Shown here: piece after piece, positions 1 to 13,206 of the stretch
Layout: the number at the start of each line of letters is the position of its first letter
Position numbering within the stretch: the stretch's first letter is position 1
NCBI GenBank assembly: GCA_963281255.1
Contig: OY725488.1
Location: 4,673,925 to 4,737,924, forward strand
Direction: 5' to 3'
Source: Aphrocallistes beatrix
Lineage: Eukaryota > Porifera > Hexactinellida > Sceptrulophora > Aphrocallistidae
Length of the DNA: 64,000 nt
Notes under the pieces: model-generated
The model's database searches: none
The model's input: only the letters and a program-made list of their open reading frames with translations
What the model was told of the DNA's origin: nothing
Translations under genes and position numbers: made by a program

Positions 1-340
1 GAAAACTCTAAAATAGGTAATTCAAATGCGTAGAAAACGAATCTGAAATCAAATATACTGTATCTCGTCTAGTTTAACTGCATGACAGTTCAGTAATAGA
101 CGCATTTAGTACTATTTTAATGGGAAATATTGAGGTGTACGAATACTTTTGGTAGGGTAGTGTATTAGTGCATTCCAGCTTTGCTATGGATATTAAAAGT
201 ATGGCAGTTAGACATTCAAATTTAATCTAATATTAAAGGAAACCCCTACAACCCATTAACTAAAAACACAATTCATACTTCTTAAATTCAATTATTTTCG
301 AGTTATTGGACAATCGTCACATTTGCTTAATTGTATAATA

Positions 341-2624
341 TAGTACACCCTCGCTAATCCGAACAGCTCTGTTCCAATGTTCGAAAAAATCGTTCGGATT
401 AGTGAATTTGTTCCGATTAGTGAAATAACATTAATTCAATAGGGCATTAATTGTAATAAATTTGTATTGTTAGAATATTAAGGATATTATTTCGCTATGA
501 TTGCTTATTAAAGGATACCGCCCTCGAAAAATCTTGCCTGGCGTAAAAAAAAGCTGCAAAATGTTTTATTGCTAATTTCATTGTATTACTGATCGGTCTA
601 CCATCTGATAGCACTATTTGGACTGCATTTTTTTTTATTTTTTGCGAAATAACCCCCTAAAGTTTAGCGTTAATAAAAATTTAAAAATTATTAGAGGATT
701 TTAACTCATTTACCAATTAGTTTTTAACTTATTTGATATTTTTTTAATGATATGAACCTTAACATTGTTTTAGCACCTTTGGAGATTATAAAACACAAAT
801 ATTTAAAAGAATGGGCAAATAAAATCCAAACAAAATAGCTCTATAAGGGAGTTCAATTATATAATCCTCGGGAAATCGCAAGTTTGATCTCAGATATTTA
901 GCGATCACTGGGTCAGAAATAAAATTCTGATCGTTTCAAAAAAAAATTTGTTCGGATCCGACCATTTGTTCTTGAGATATCGCATATTATAGGTAAAGTT
1001 CAGCCATAATATCCCTCTAAGGTCCCGAAAGAGGCTGATGCCATATCTTAAAAACTATTGTAGATATATAATATATTATATCCTTAAATAAAAGGATATA
1101 TGCGAAAATATATAGGTTCCTCGACCATTCCTTTGTCAAAAAATAAATAATTCTCGACTTATCATTGATTTAATTGTAATACAAATTCTATGGAGAAATT
1201 TGAATCTATTAGAAAATGGCGAATCTAATCATTAAATATGTGTCCAAATTTAGCTATTATGCTAAATAGTGAATACAATTGCCGTTAATATTATGTACAG
1301 AAAAATTGGAGAACTTTTGATAATTATTTTTAAAGTTCTGGCCTTGGACCTCGCAGATTCGGTCAAAAACCCCCATTTATGGGCCAAAAAGAGATATCTC
1401 TCTATCTTTGTAAATACAAGTCCAAATTCTTAGTTCTCACTTCCTAATATACTTTTTATGAGTGTACATATATGATTCTTTGATAATAATTGCACTACAC
1501 CCCATGGAATGTTAAGTTTTAGATTTTTGTCATATGATGACGTAGCATTTTTCGAAAATCCTAACTTCGAAACTAAAAGTCGTAGACTTTCGCTCTAACT
1601 TCCTAATATACTTTTTGGAAGCTTTTTATTCATTCTAAACTGATAGATTATACTTCGCAGTGCCAGGAATATGAAATATTATCTACAATTATCTCAAAAT
1701 ATTCGGAGTTAGGGGCCTCAAGGAAATTTTTGTATTTTGAGGGTTCTTTTGCTATTTTTGGTAAATATTTGGCTTTAAAATACCTAATCAGCAGTATGGA
1801 TGCGAATAAATGTCTGTGGATGCTTATGTGCATTATTAATAACTCATTTTACATTCTTCTTAACACCTAAACTTAAAATCTCTATATCTCGGGACTTTAA
1901 AATTTCAAAATTGACGTCTTTACAGAATTATTTCTCAAATTTGGTTTGAGATAGAAGTTTGAAAATTCAAGAGTTGTTTCATATCATTAGGCGATGAACG
2001 TAGGACCACCATTTTTTGGATATATTCTAACTCGGTGATTTTATTCATGATTTCCCCGAAAAAACAGACATTTTTGGCCCTTTTTTGGCCCATTTTGGCC
2101 CTTTTTTTTCGGACACCGATAAATTTTACAATATTTGTCATTTTAACTTTCTTCTGGTCCTATGAAGTTGCAAATATGGTAGACTATCTATGATTCGATT
2201 TTGGAAGCGTTTGATTCCTTGGTATGTCCTAAACAATTCATTGAGTGTCTAAATTTCTACCATTAAGATGTGCTAGCGGAAAATTAAAAAAACAGACTTT
2301 GAGACACTGTATCTCAAAAACTAGAAATGAGAATCAAAAACGGTTTGGAATGTGCCAGTATTTCTTGATGGAGATACCTCCCCACGCTTAACATCTCTTA
2401 TAGCTCTACTTTCATCGTATGCTGTAATGCAAATCATATTTTTTTTCGAGGGCGGTATCCTTAACGAGGTTTCTCAATCTTAATGATTAATTTAAGTTTA
2501 TAAACGTTTATTCAAATCATAGAGGCGAATAAAATTATATTTTGGGTGTTCGGATTTTAAGAATGAAGTGTTCGGATTAGCGAGGGTTCGGATTGGCGAG
2601 GTTCGGACTAGCGAGGGTGTACTG
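341..2624. mobile_element. pogo/Tigger-type TIR element, non-autonomous, carrying a nested insertion
   Basis: The ends are inverted repeats: the left reads GTACACCCTCGCTAATCCGA and the right is its complement, ending AGCGAGGGTGTACTG. TA dinucleotides at 339-340 and 2625-2626 form the target duplication. The internal motif TTCGGATTAG(C/T)GA recurs near both ends. Without the nested element (512-2461) the MITE is only about 335 bp and noncoding. Assignment to the pogo/Tigger branch of Tc1/mariner rests on the TA target and the style of the TIR, not on a transposase. Confidence 0.7.
512..2461. mobile_element. TIR element nested in the pogo-type MITE (possible Harbinger-type, TAA target)
   Basis: The ends AGGATACCGCCCTCGAAAAA (512 onward) and its near-perfect complement (to 2461) form TIRs of about 20 bp. 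Flanking TAA at 509-511 and 2462-2464 fits the 3-bp target duplication of PIF/Harbinger; a TTAA reading one base away cannot be excluded. The roughly 1.95 kb interior has no long open frame and no recognisable transposase. It holds several poorly conserved A/T-rich blocks and a G-rich run near 2060-2110. It is a non-autonomous or eroded copy. Confidence 0.55.
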
Positions 2625-2815
2625 TAACTCGAAAACCTTTGAATTTAGAAGTATGAATTGTACTATTAGTTAATGTGCTGTAGGGTGTTCCCTTTAATAT
2701 TCGATCAAATTTGAATGTCTAACTGTCATTCTTTTCAAGATATAGCCTTAGTGCTAAAAATTCATTTCCATAGCAACGCTGAAATGTACTTATTTTCCAT
2801 TGAAAAATCAATAAG

Positions 2816-3359
2816 AGAGGGATAAGTCATCATTTAAGGATGAAAGTTGTATCATATTTGAGATATATTAATATACACATTCTATTAAAATTTCAGCCTT
2901 TTATCACCTAAAATGGCTGAGTTATAGTCAAAAACTAAAATTTCTGATTATAAAAAAGGTTCCAATGACGTCATAATTCCATGATGAGCCGACATTTTCG
3001 TCTGAGCTCAGAACTTCGTGGAGCCATAGCCAAAAGAACCCACATCCAAAAATCAGCTTTCTGTGCCTAACAGTTTCTTCAATCAATTCGTTATTTATAT
3101 ATATACACTACCTGGCACTACCTGGCCAAAAGTATTGGAACACATTATAATGTGTGCCACTTTTGCCAAAGTGGCACAACCCATTGAATACAATATTAAA
3201 CAAGTGTAAACATTGTGATATCAATAGAAACTGTCCCTCCGACCCCTTCCACTAAAACTTTGTTGATTTCCTTAAATGGGCCTGTTTCCCTGGTACCTGT
3301 ACCACTTATGGCACATGGTGGCACACATTAGAATGTGTTCCAATACTTTTGGCCAGGTA

Positions 3360-3395
<36 letters not shown>

Positions 3396-3430
3396 TATGT
3401 ACACATTTGTCGAGTTTTAAGAGTAATGAT
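2816..3430 (-). mobile_element. Helitron family A, copy 1 (3'-truncated, with Tc1-type MITE inside)
   Basis: On the minus strand this matches the family A body: the stretches corresponding to GAATTGATTGAAGAAACTG, the GGCTATGGCTCCA block and a TGACGTCA site. The diverged 5' end lies at about 3430. The GC-rich 3' end is absent. The (TA)n tract near the 5' end is split by the element at 3118-3360. Confidence 0.7.
3118..3360. mobile_element. Tc1-type MITE
   Basis: The 243-bp sequence is bounded by CTACCTGGCCAAAAGTATTG and its complement, followed by about 40 bp of further inverted homology (AATGTGTGCCAC). TIRs containing CCAAAAGTATTGG are characteristic of Tc1-like elements. It sits in the (TA)n tract of the surrounding Helitron. 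There is no open frame. Confidence 0.75.
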
Positions 3431-4424
3431 AATCTCTATCGACTTTATCTTATCCCTGGTACTGGTGCAAATCGCTCAGTGAAATGGTTGAGCTATTATT
3501 AGAGAGCTTGAATTATTACTAATTCAAATGTGCAAATTTCGAATCTTAAATCAGACTGGTTAATGCAGTTGTTCATCAGACCCACACCGAGAATGAATTT
3601 AAGTAAATTTAGGATTCCTACTTGGTGCAGAAATGTTTGAATAAATTTATTTTCTGAATAATTGCAGGCAAATACAATGTTCCTACTTTGAATCCGCGTA
3701 TGCACAGGTTTAATATATTAAATAATTCCCAACCTTGTGCTCAATATTTTATTTTTAAAATGACAATGTGATGAAAAAAGGGATAATGTCCGAAACTCAA
3801 ACTGGATACTCATGTAAACATTTGATTTAACACTAGTTGACAAATATTATCAAAAAATATTATCAAGTATTATAATACCGATCTTTATAATTTCTGTTCT
3901 GTAAGACGAGAAAAGTACCAAAAGGAAAAGTAGGTTTCTATGAGAAAGTTGAATCGGCTTTGAATTCATGATACGCATTGGGCCGACGCTCTGTAGGGTG
4001 AGGAACCATCATAAGATCATTGTAAAGGGGGCTTCCGCGAACAAAATTAAGGAAACTTAGGTTGCAAACAACTTTGTTTTACTATCCTAGAGCTTGTATA
4101 TTGATAATAAACCTTAGTACTTCATAGAACTTGAATTTGAAAATATTTCTAAGATTCGAAAAACTCAAACCAATGCAAACCTGAATTAATTTTTGAAAAC
4201 AGTGAATTTGATACTTTGAGGATGTAATCATTCGTTAATAGCATATTTATCATACTCAAAATCAGCTCTTTGGTAGAAATATCATATTTTTATTTATGAT
4301 AGTCGAGATTTAAAAGCTACTGACAGACGAGATGGGAGTGTGCTTCAAACTTATTGTGAGAATACACTTCACAGTGGCAGGGTATGTGGAAATGGGATCA
4401 AAAATCATACTTTGGATTGCTTTA
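3431..4424. other. No gene seen
   Basis: A/T-rich sequence without coding signal. A block at about 4330-4360 (GACGAGATGGGAGTGTGCTT) recurs in inverted or diverged form near 27905 and 43465, so at least part is dispersed repeat. Confidence 0.5.
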
Positions 4425-4969
4425 TCCTTACTATTAAAACTCGATTAATGTATATTTATTTATATATATATATATATATCTCTGTAACGAATTGATTGAA
4501 GAAACTGCCGGGCGCAGAAAGCTGATTTTTGGCATGTGGGAGTATTTTGGCTATGGCTCCAGGAAGTTCAGAGCAAAATGTCGACTCATCATGGAATTAT
4601 GACGTCATTGTCACATTTTAAAAAGTTAAGCAACAGTGTTATTCGGGCATAACTCAATCATTATAGGAAATAGAAGGCTGAAATTTTAATAGAATCTGTA
4701 TACTAACATGTCTCACTTATGATGTAACTATCACCAAAAAATGATGACTCATCACTTTGTTATGACGTCATCATTACTCATCAAAATTTTAAAAATTGAC
4801 AAATTTGGTGATTTTTCAAGTGATATCGATTTTAAAACTAAGATGCACATATTTAAAGATGATTTCTCCCTAATAATTAACCAATTTCACCTTCAGGCGA
4901 CCGAAGGGAGCCTCCGGCGGACACGCAGTGTCCGCCAGCCGCGCAGCGCAAGCAAGCGAAGCGCGCTTG
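4425..4969 (+). mobile_element. Helitron family A, full-length non-autonomous copy
   Basis: The 5' end TCCTTACTATTAAAACTCGA follows an A (4424), and the 3' end CGCGCTTG is followed by T (4970): the A|T insertion typical of Helitrons. A (TA)n tract follows the 5' end. Two TGACGTCA palindromes and a TGACTCA site lie in the body. The 3' region holds a hairpin (CGGACAC / GTGTCCG) and a terminal hairpin CAAGCG...CGCTTG. It is 545 bp with no Rep/helicase coding. The terminal CTTG differs from the usual CTRR. Confidence 0.85.
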
Positions 4970-6339
4970 TAATATTGATATTTGAATTCACTACCCTCGC
5001 AAACCTCGGAAAGCAATTAGCATTCCGACAATAATGTTTTTATTCAGTTCCTATGTGTTTTCAAAAGAGATTATGATAGATATTCCAAAAATAGAATGTT
5101 GTTTTCAATTTTCAGCCATGATGTAATTTCTAATATTTTAGTTTCTCTACGTTAAATATCTGTTATTTATAGTATATCAATCGAAAGCTCTCTTGATACT
5201 GAATAGTAAATAGTATCAATCATTATTCCTATGGACAAATGGAATTTATTATTCTAATTTTAAACCACTATGTTTGTCAACTGCTATAAAAAAACCCCGC
5301 TTCATTAAAAGTCATAGGACTTTTTTGCCTTCACTTGCGATACGTTCCATTACATCCTTCTAATTGCATTTTTTATCCTCTGCAAAATAAATTTTAAACT
5401 ACGGTGCCATGAAGTACCAACGATTTGGGGGATTTTAAAATGTCAGTTCGTTTATAATTATCTAATTTTATTCCACAAAAATTATAAATAATTATTGTGG
5501 TCGATTATTAGCACTATTTTACATCATGAATAACGAAGGAGCATACATATTTTTCACTGCACAGAAGAACAAAACAATATCTTTGATTGCATCCGAGTTT
5601 ATTGTCCTCAATAGTTTGAAAGAAACTGCGCATGATTCAGTTCGGAGAAAATTCTCAAGCATTTGAGAAGACAGGAGAGGGAGGATACATGAAGCGAGCC
5701 GATATATCAACTCGGAGTTATAAGCCAAAGTTTATGGAAAAATCTTGTTGTAGTGAATGAAGCCAATTATGCACTAATCATTTAGTTATGCAATAACCTT
5801 GCTATCCGCAACTATGCAAACACCGTTTGCTTTGTTTTGAGGTTAAACTCATGATGCAACTACCTCTCCCATCTAAATGTGGTTATTGCATATTTTCATT
5901 GGAAATGTTGGGTACAATGTTTCAAATGCAAGCTACATATTATTCATCAAATTTAGGCAATTTTGTTTACTTTAATTTGGGGGTGTTTAAATCTGAATAG
6001 TTTTGTAAATAATTATAATAAAAGTGTCTGTTAGGACTTTGTGATGACCAAGATCAAATGAAACACAGCTCCTGCTGTAAAGCCATGCATAATTTTGTTT
6101 ACACTAGGATGGTATAGTATATGCAAACATGTTACATGTACAGTTGAGAGTAACATTCTATTGTAAAGATGTTTGAAATGTATATTCAAAGTGTATGCTT
6201 CTTATTGTACTCTTACGTATACGACCCTGAATATTCCTTATTAAGAATTATATTTTATCTGTCTTCGTACCCAACTATTATGAACTTAATCATGACAAGA
6301 TGACTTTTTCAATTTAATTTAGAAGTTGTTATATACATA
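4970..6339. other. No gene seen
   Basis: Unassigned A/T-rich DNA. A segment at 5735-5780 is repeated in inverted orientation near 12558-12605 (shared TAGTGCATAATTG), so the region contains dispersed repeat material. A 69-codon open frame on the minus strand at 5519-5728 has no recognisable motif. Confidence 0.4.
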
Positions 6340-7110
6340 CAGGGTGACAATTAAGTTCTGTCCCAAGCTTCATTAGGTATAAAATTTCTTATACTCAAAC
6401 GATCTTAGTCATTATGGTCATTAGAGATTGTAATTCGAATATTTTCAATGATTTTAAAAGATTTTTCGATTCTAAGACTTAGAAATGTGTTTTGTATGGC
6501 GAGTTTTGAGAAAAAAAATGTGTCCTGATACGCAGCGGAAAACGCGAATCAGGCCCCACTTCTTCTGTAAAAATGTCTTCATAATCGATGTTCTATGCCG
6601 ATTTATCACCAAATAGCTTTCATTCGCCATAGAAATATTTCACAAATCCACTGAATTCATTATCAGAAACGAGAAAAAGTTGTTCATTCGCAGTTCAAAT
6701 TAAGTACATTTTGCAAAATTCCCCAAAATGGTACTTTTTTTCACATCACAAAAAAATCTGATTCAATTGGTCCTCAAGATGCACTGATCTGAACATCCTA
6801 TATTTCTACAAATTTAGAGTGTCCGAGGAAAATGTGTGAGCTAATTTTTCCTAGAATTTGAAGACTCTGGGAAGATAACTTGAAAAGCAGTGGGCCCTGA
6901 TTCGCGATTTTCGCTGCGTATCAGGACACATTTTTTTTTCTCAAAACTCGCCATACAAAACACATTTCTAAGTCTTAGAATCGAAAAATCTTTTAAAATC
7001 ATTGAAAATATTCGAATTACAATCTCTAATGACCATAATGACTAAGATCGTTTGAGTATAAGAAATATTATACCTAATGAAGCTTGGGACAGAACTTAAT
7101 TGTCACCCTG
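6340..7110. mobile_element. Long-TIR TA-target element (family M1), complete copy
   Basis: A 771-bp element flanked by TA on both sides. The ends CAGGGTGACAATTAAGTTCT and complement extend into inverted arms of about 230 bp. The interior is unique to the family and noncoding. Three further partial copies occur in this window (34413, 60339, 62172). End style and TA target suggest a mariner-related MITE. Confidence 0.8.
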
Positions 7111-7121
7111 TATATACATAT

Positions 7122-8520
<1,399 letters not shown>

Positions 8521-8625
8521 AGCTAAACGAAAGCTGAGGAGATCACAGACCACTAACCCTGACCTACTTGAAACGCACATTGTAGAAGTATGCTAGAGGA
8601 GGAGATGCAAGAAGGAAATATGAAA
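8521..8625 (+). pseudogene. Merlin transposase fragment
   Basis: About 100 bp on the plus strand that match, in inverse orientation, the 3' part of the Merlin transposase gene at 9870-9960 (encoded phrase LRRSQTTNPDLLETHIVEVC). An in-frame stop interrupts it. It begins exactly where the neighbouring hAT terminus ends, so the hAT insertion split this copy. Confidence 0.75.
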
Positions 8626-9218
8626 CACTTTATTAAGCTGACCTATAAAAAAGAGAAAGTTTAAATATTAGAACATATAAATCAATGCATCAAAATTTGC
8701 AAAATGATGAGCCCAGAGGTAAAATCGAGGCCACTTTTCAGTACCCGAATCTAACTAAATGAGCTATCTAGCTTGATTTCTCTAGGGGTAGTATAATTAT
8801 TGAGCCAGTACATGTAACATAAGTTAAATTATCTTCTATTTAATATTCACTAGATATGATGTTTTGAGGAAACTTAATGAACATTCTCATTCGGCATCAA
8901 AGAACGTTATAACCAAAACTTGAAACAGTATAGCTGCGACAAGCCTTGGTTAATAGTTAACATGTTACCAACAAGTAAAAAGCTAAATGTAAACTAGCGC
9001 GCTTAACAGCAAATATATGCTGTTGATAAAGAATAGCGAAATTGTTTTCAGTATAATGAAGTGCAACTGTTGATATATAATTTAAAGGCCTGAAATAGTG
9101 AAATCACACCTAACTTAAAGTAAGGAAACGTTTTGAGAAAAGTATAGATGTTTATTTTTCCTTTTGAATTTGCTGAGAATGGTACTGTATCGTCATACGG
9201 CTCACATTTTATTGTAAA
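8626..9218. other. No gene seen
   Basis: A/T-rich DNA between the Merlin fragment and a Helitron. No coding signal or repeat structure recognised. Confidence 0.4.
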
Positions 9219-9764
9219 TCCTTACTATTAAAACTCGATTAATGTGTATGTGTATATATATATATATATATGTAGCGAATTGATTGAAGAAACTGCCGGG
9301 CGGAGAAAGCTGATTTTTGGCATGTGGGAGTTTTTTGGCTATGGCTCCAGTAAGTTCTGAGCTCAGACGAAAATGTCGACTCATCATGGAATTATGACGT
9401 CATTGTCACATTTTTAAAAGTTAAGCAACACAGTTATTCCGGCATAACTCAGCCATTTTAGGAGATAGAAGGCTGAAATTTTAATAGAATCTGTATACTA
9501 ACATACCTCACATATGATGCAATTATCATCAAAAAATGATGACTCATCACTTTGCTATGACGTCATCATTACTCATCAAAATTTTTAAAATTGACAAATT
9601 TGGTGTTTTTTCGAGTGATATCGATTTTAAAACTAAGATTGACATATTTAGAGATGATATCTCCCTTATAATTAACCAATATCACCTCCAGGCGACCGAA
9701 GGGAGCCTCCGGCGGACACGAAGTGTCTGCCAGCCGCCCAGCGCAAGCAAGCGAAGCGCGCTTG
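9219..9764 (+). mobile_element. Helitron family A, full-length non-autonomous copy
   Basis: Flanked by A (9218) and T (9765). It has the same 5' end, (TA)n tract, paired TGACGTCA sites, AP-1-like TGACTCA and GC-rich 3' hairpins as the copy at 4425. It is 546 bp and noncoding. Short open frames through its GC-rich end are artefacts of the conserved structure. Confidence 0.85.
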
Positions 9765-9817
9765 TGTTAAATAAAATGAAAATTTTCTAGATTATGAAAA
9801 TATATATAGTTACCTTT

Positions 9818-10530
9818 TTAAACAACAGGGTATAGCCTTCTGATAGCCGAAATTAAGGTTTCAATAATTTCCGTCTTGTGTCTTCTCCTCCAACATACTT
9901 CTACAATGTGCGTTTCAAGTAAGTCAGGGTTAGTGGTCTGTGATCTCCTCAGCTTTCGTTTCGCTCCTCCCCAACTTCCTTCAATTTTCTGAGTATGCGC
10001 TCCAGAGGTTGGATCAACAAAATTTTCTGAAAGATTCACTGTCTCTTCATGATAACCCGTGTGCGCAAAAATGTTGTAAGATACCCATTCATCAGAGTAT
10101 ATAGTTGTTCCAGGTAAAACAAATGTTTGGATAATAGGTAGTAGCGTAGCATTTGAATCTCCGGTACAGTAACCATCACCATTTTATCTGTATCCCTCTC
10201 AACCATACCAAATACCCACTTTCTAGTTAATAGTCTTCCACTATTGTACTTGCGTTTTCCAAACTTGGATTCATCAATCTCAACTATGGTGCCTACTCCG
10301 CCGGTAGGCTCTGGATTAACAAGTAACTCTTCCACACAAATGTCCTTTAGAAAGTTCTTCCAATCTACAACAATATTCGGACTCCATCCAAAGTGTTTCT
10401 GCAAGAAAGCGTGTGACTGTATCTCTTCACTCCAGAAGTATAGAAACTTCAGCAACGTTGGAAGTGTGAGATGTGATTTCCTGGGTTGGCGACGAAGGTG
10501 ACTAGGATTAATATTAGATTCATGTTAGGG
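9818..10530 (-). pseudogene. Merlin (IS1016/ISXO2-like) transposase, one frameshift
   Basis: A minus-strand gene in two frames. The N-terminal part has FLYFWSEEIQSHAF and the motif VEIDESKFGKRKYN, which holds the first catalytic Asp, followed by KWVFGMVERDT. After a frameshift near 10170 the reading continues with YSDEWVSYN (second Asp) and HTQKIEGSWGGAKRK (Glu), then LRRSQTTNPDLLETHIVEVCWRR to the end at 9818. Spacing and motifs are those of the DDE domain of Merlin transposases, which move a DNA element by cut and paste. The N-terminal zinc-ribbon region is not clear. A second, shorter Merlin relic lies at 8521. Non-functional because of the frameshift and an uncertain start; the coding remains otherwise well preserved. 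Confidence 0.85.
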
Positions 10531-10833
10531 ATGTAATATTTGTATGTTTTGACCTATTAAATAGTAAATATCTAGCCAACCTTAGATACATTAGCACAGT
10601 TTGATATGCAAAGATATTGTGTTTGTGGTTACGTGTATCAATATTTGCGGTAACTTTTTAATACATCATGGTTTTGAAGCACTTTCATGTATTCGAATAA
10701 AACACACAAGTGCACACATAATTAATTATCTTAACTGACTCTTAGTAGAAACGTAATGATTAAATTCATTGAAACATTTTGGTTGCTTAGCTATGATCAA
10801 AATTTGTTTTCGAATCACGTAATATTTGAATTA

Positions 10834-11604
10834 CAAGCGCGCTTCCGCTTGTTGCGCTGCGCGGTTTGCTGACTCTGGGTGTCTGCAGAGTTTCCCAGTT
10901 GGCGCTTGGGGATATTAGAGTAACAATACGTCGCTTTCTTGTTCTCTGCTAAGTATGCTGAATTGTCATCTGTCTGCAGTTATTTTCATGAAATCAGAAC
11001 TGCAGCAGAAAATTTTGGATCGTGATATATAGAATTTACTTATTAAGTCAACTAATCCTGAATGTAAGGCTCATTTGAATCCACAAAGTTCACATTACTA
11101 AAGATTATTATACTTGAATAATCAACCAATTTCATTTCATGTCGTGAACAACAATTAAAGTGTGTTATATGCAATGATCAATCAAATCGATCATAAAATA
11201 ACTTTTAACAATCTAATTATAGACTAAAAATAGCTGTATTCAATCATTTATATGAAATAGAATCGTGTGATCGTGAATCGCATTATAAAAGTCTGATAAT
11301 TGATTGGTTCTCACATGAGCCAATAAATTTCAATCACAAATAGTCCTTTTGATTGTATTCATAAGTCACTACTGTTTGATCCTAATGTATTTGCATTATA
11401 AAAGAAACGAATCTCATTGGTCAGCACAATTTGTCACCTATCTCGGCGAGGTGTGAAGATTTCGCTTAGATCTTTGAACTTAATCGTAGACTCATATTAT
11501 TTACCTATGTGCCAAATTTCACTTTTCTAGCACCTCCCAGTTCCTCAACCAATTCTGGACAAAAAAGACAACAAAAAGAAACCATTGCGTTTTAATATAT
11601 GAGA
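10834..11604 (-). mobile_element. Helitron family B, full-length non-autonomous copy
   Basis: On the minus strand the 5' end reads TCTCATATATTAAAACGC and the 3' end CGCGCTTG. Flanks are A (10833) and T (11605). The 3' terminal hairpins resemble family A but the 771-bp body differs. Part of the body recurs at 42265 and at 43060-43415. No coding. Confidence 0.8.
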
Positions 11605-11945
11605 TATAAAATTACTTTATCAGTGGTATATTTCTATAGTTTATGAAATATGTCTATAACGACACAAAAATTATTTTAACTCATCCCTCCAAAGCTTAAC
11701 AGTGCCTTTTTCTTTTCAAATCAGTACAAAATATATGAATAAAACCCTTGTATATATTAAGTTGCAATGGTTTTCAAACGAATAGATTCTGAATCTTATT
11801 TCCGAGAAATACGATTGATCATTTTAAAAAATGTAATATCAGTATATCGACAACATTATTTGTCATAATTTTATGCCGTTAATTTGGGTGTGATACAGCT
11901 ATATAATTTGAAAAAGAAAATTGTTCGATCTCGGTTTAAAATGTA
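11605..11945. other. No gene seen
   Basis: Short A/T-rich spacer between two Helitrons; nothing recognised. Confidence 0.5.
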
Positions 11946-12514
11946 CAAGCGCGCTTCGCTTGCTTGCGCTGCGCGGCTGGCGGACACTTTGTGTCCGCCG
12001 GAGGCTCCCTTCGGTCGCCTGGAGGTGACATTGGTTAATTATAAGGGAGATATCATCTCTAAATATGTCCATCTTAGTTTTAAAATCGATATCACTCGAA
12101 AAAAACACCAAATTTGTCATTTTTTAAAATTTTGATGAGTAATGATGACGTCATAACAAAGTGATGAGTCATCATTTTTTGATAAAAGTCGCATCATATG
12201 TGAGGTATGTTAGTATACAGATTCGATTAAAATTTCAGCCTTCTATCTCCTATAATGGCTGAGTTATGCTCGAATAACTGTGTTGCTTAACTTTTAAAAA
12301 TGTGACAATGACGTCATAATTCCATGATGAGTCGGCATTTTGCTCTGAGCTCAGAACTTACTGGAGCCATAGCCAAAAGACCCCCACATGCCAAAAATCA
12401 GCTTTCTGCGCCTGGTAGTTTCTTCAATCAATTCGTTACAGATATATATATATATATATATATATAGATAGATAGATAAATAAATATACATTAATCGAGT
12501 TTTAATAGTAAGGA
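11946..12514 (-). mobile_element. Helitron family A, full-length non-autonomous copy
   Basis: A minus-strand copy with A at 11945 and T at 12515. The GC-rich 3' end is at 11946-12030, paired TGACGTCA sites are near 12145 and 12310, and the (TA)n tract is at about 12442-12470. Typical 569-bp family A structure. Confidence 0.85.
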
Positions 12515-12832
12515 TATGTGCATTAGCTAATCACTGCTCAAAATGTGTAGAAAACGTTTAATTAGTGCATAATTGACTTCATTCATTATAACATGATTTT
12601 CCCATAAAATTTGGCTTATAATGGAAAAATCAGTCTCCTCGGTCAATTTTTGTCCGATTTTGAATCTCTTTAGTACATTCTTCATATCTCAACGAGCTCT
12701 ATTAACGCTAGAATCCTTTATCCAAATCGGATGATAAAGGTTCCGGTCCAAAACTATAGTTGTACCTAACTTTGTGTGGATTCTCATTATTACTTCTATT
12801 TATTTTCTCTTTCTCAGAAAAGAGAAATAACT

Positions 12833-12911
12833 ATTTCTAGATTATGACCACTTTGTGTTACTATTTGATGATGTCATTGTGAACATGCCTGAAGCCATAG
12901 AAAAAAAACTA
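12833..12911. repeat. Direct repeat left of the LINE
   Basis: About 79 bp starting ATTTCTAGATTATGACCACT, nearly repeated at 15361-15439 on the far side of the LINE, with roughly 10% mismatches. Either a very long target duplication or two copies of an older repeat. Confidence 0.6.
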
Positions 12912-12951
12912 ATTCGACCAATCGATTTTTTTAGTCCGAAAACCTATTGGT

Positions 12952-13206
<255 letters not shown>

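Larger units (their letters stand above)
122..2815. mobile_element. Palindromic (foldback) MITE, family PalA, copy 1, interrupted at its centre
   Basis: The arms at about 122-338 and 2627-2815 are imperfect reverse complements. The left arm has CATTCCAGCTTTGCTATGG and the right arm has its counterpart around CCATAGCAACGCTGAAATG; both carry the same block matching GACATTCAAATTT. The spacer between the arms is another transposon (341-2624). The arms resemble the inner parts of the two complete PalA copies at 37614 and 59294, so this is probably the same family. Its outer ends are not recognisable. There is no coding potential. Confidence 0.6.

Noticed and set aside
9818-10455. Bacterial insertion sequence or contamination
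   Set aside because: The transposase is ISXO2-like, but Merlin elements are the eukaryotic branch of this group, a second relic lies nearby, and the surroundings are all eukaryotic transposons.
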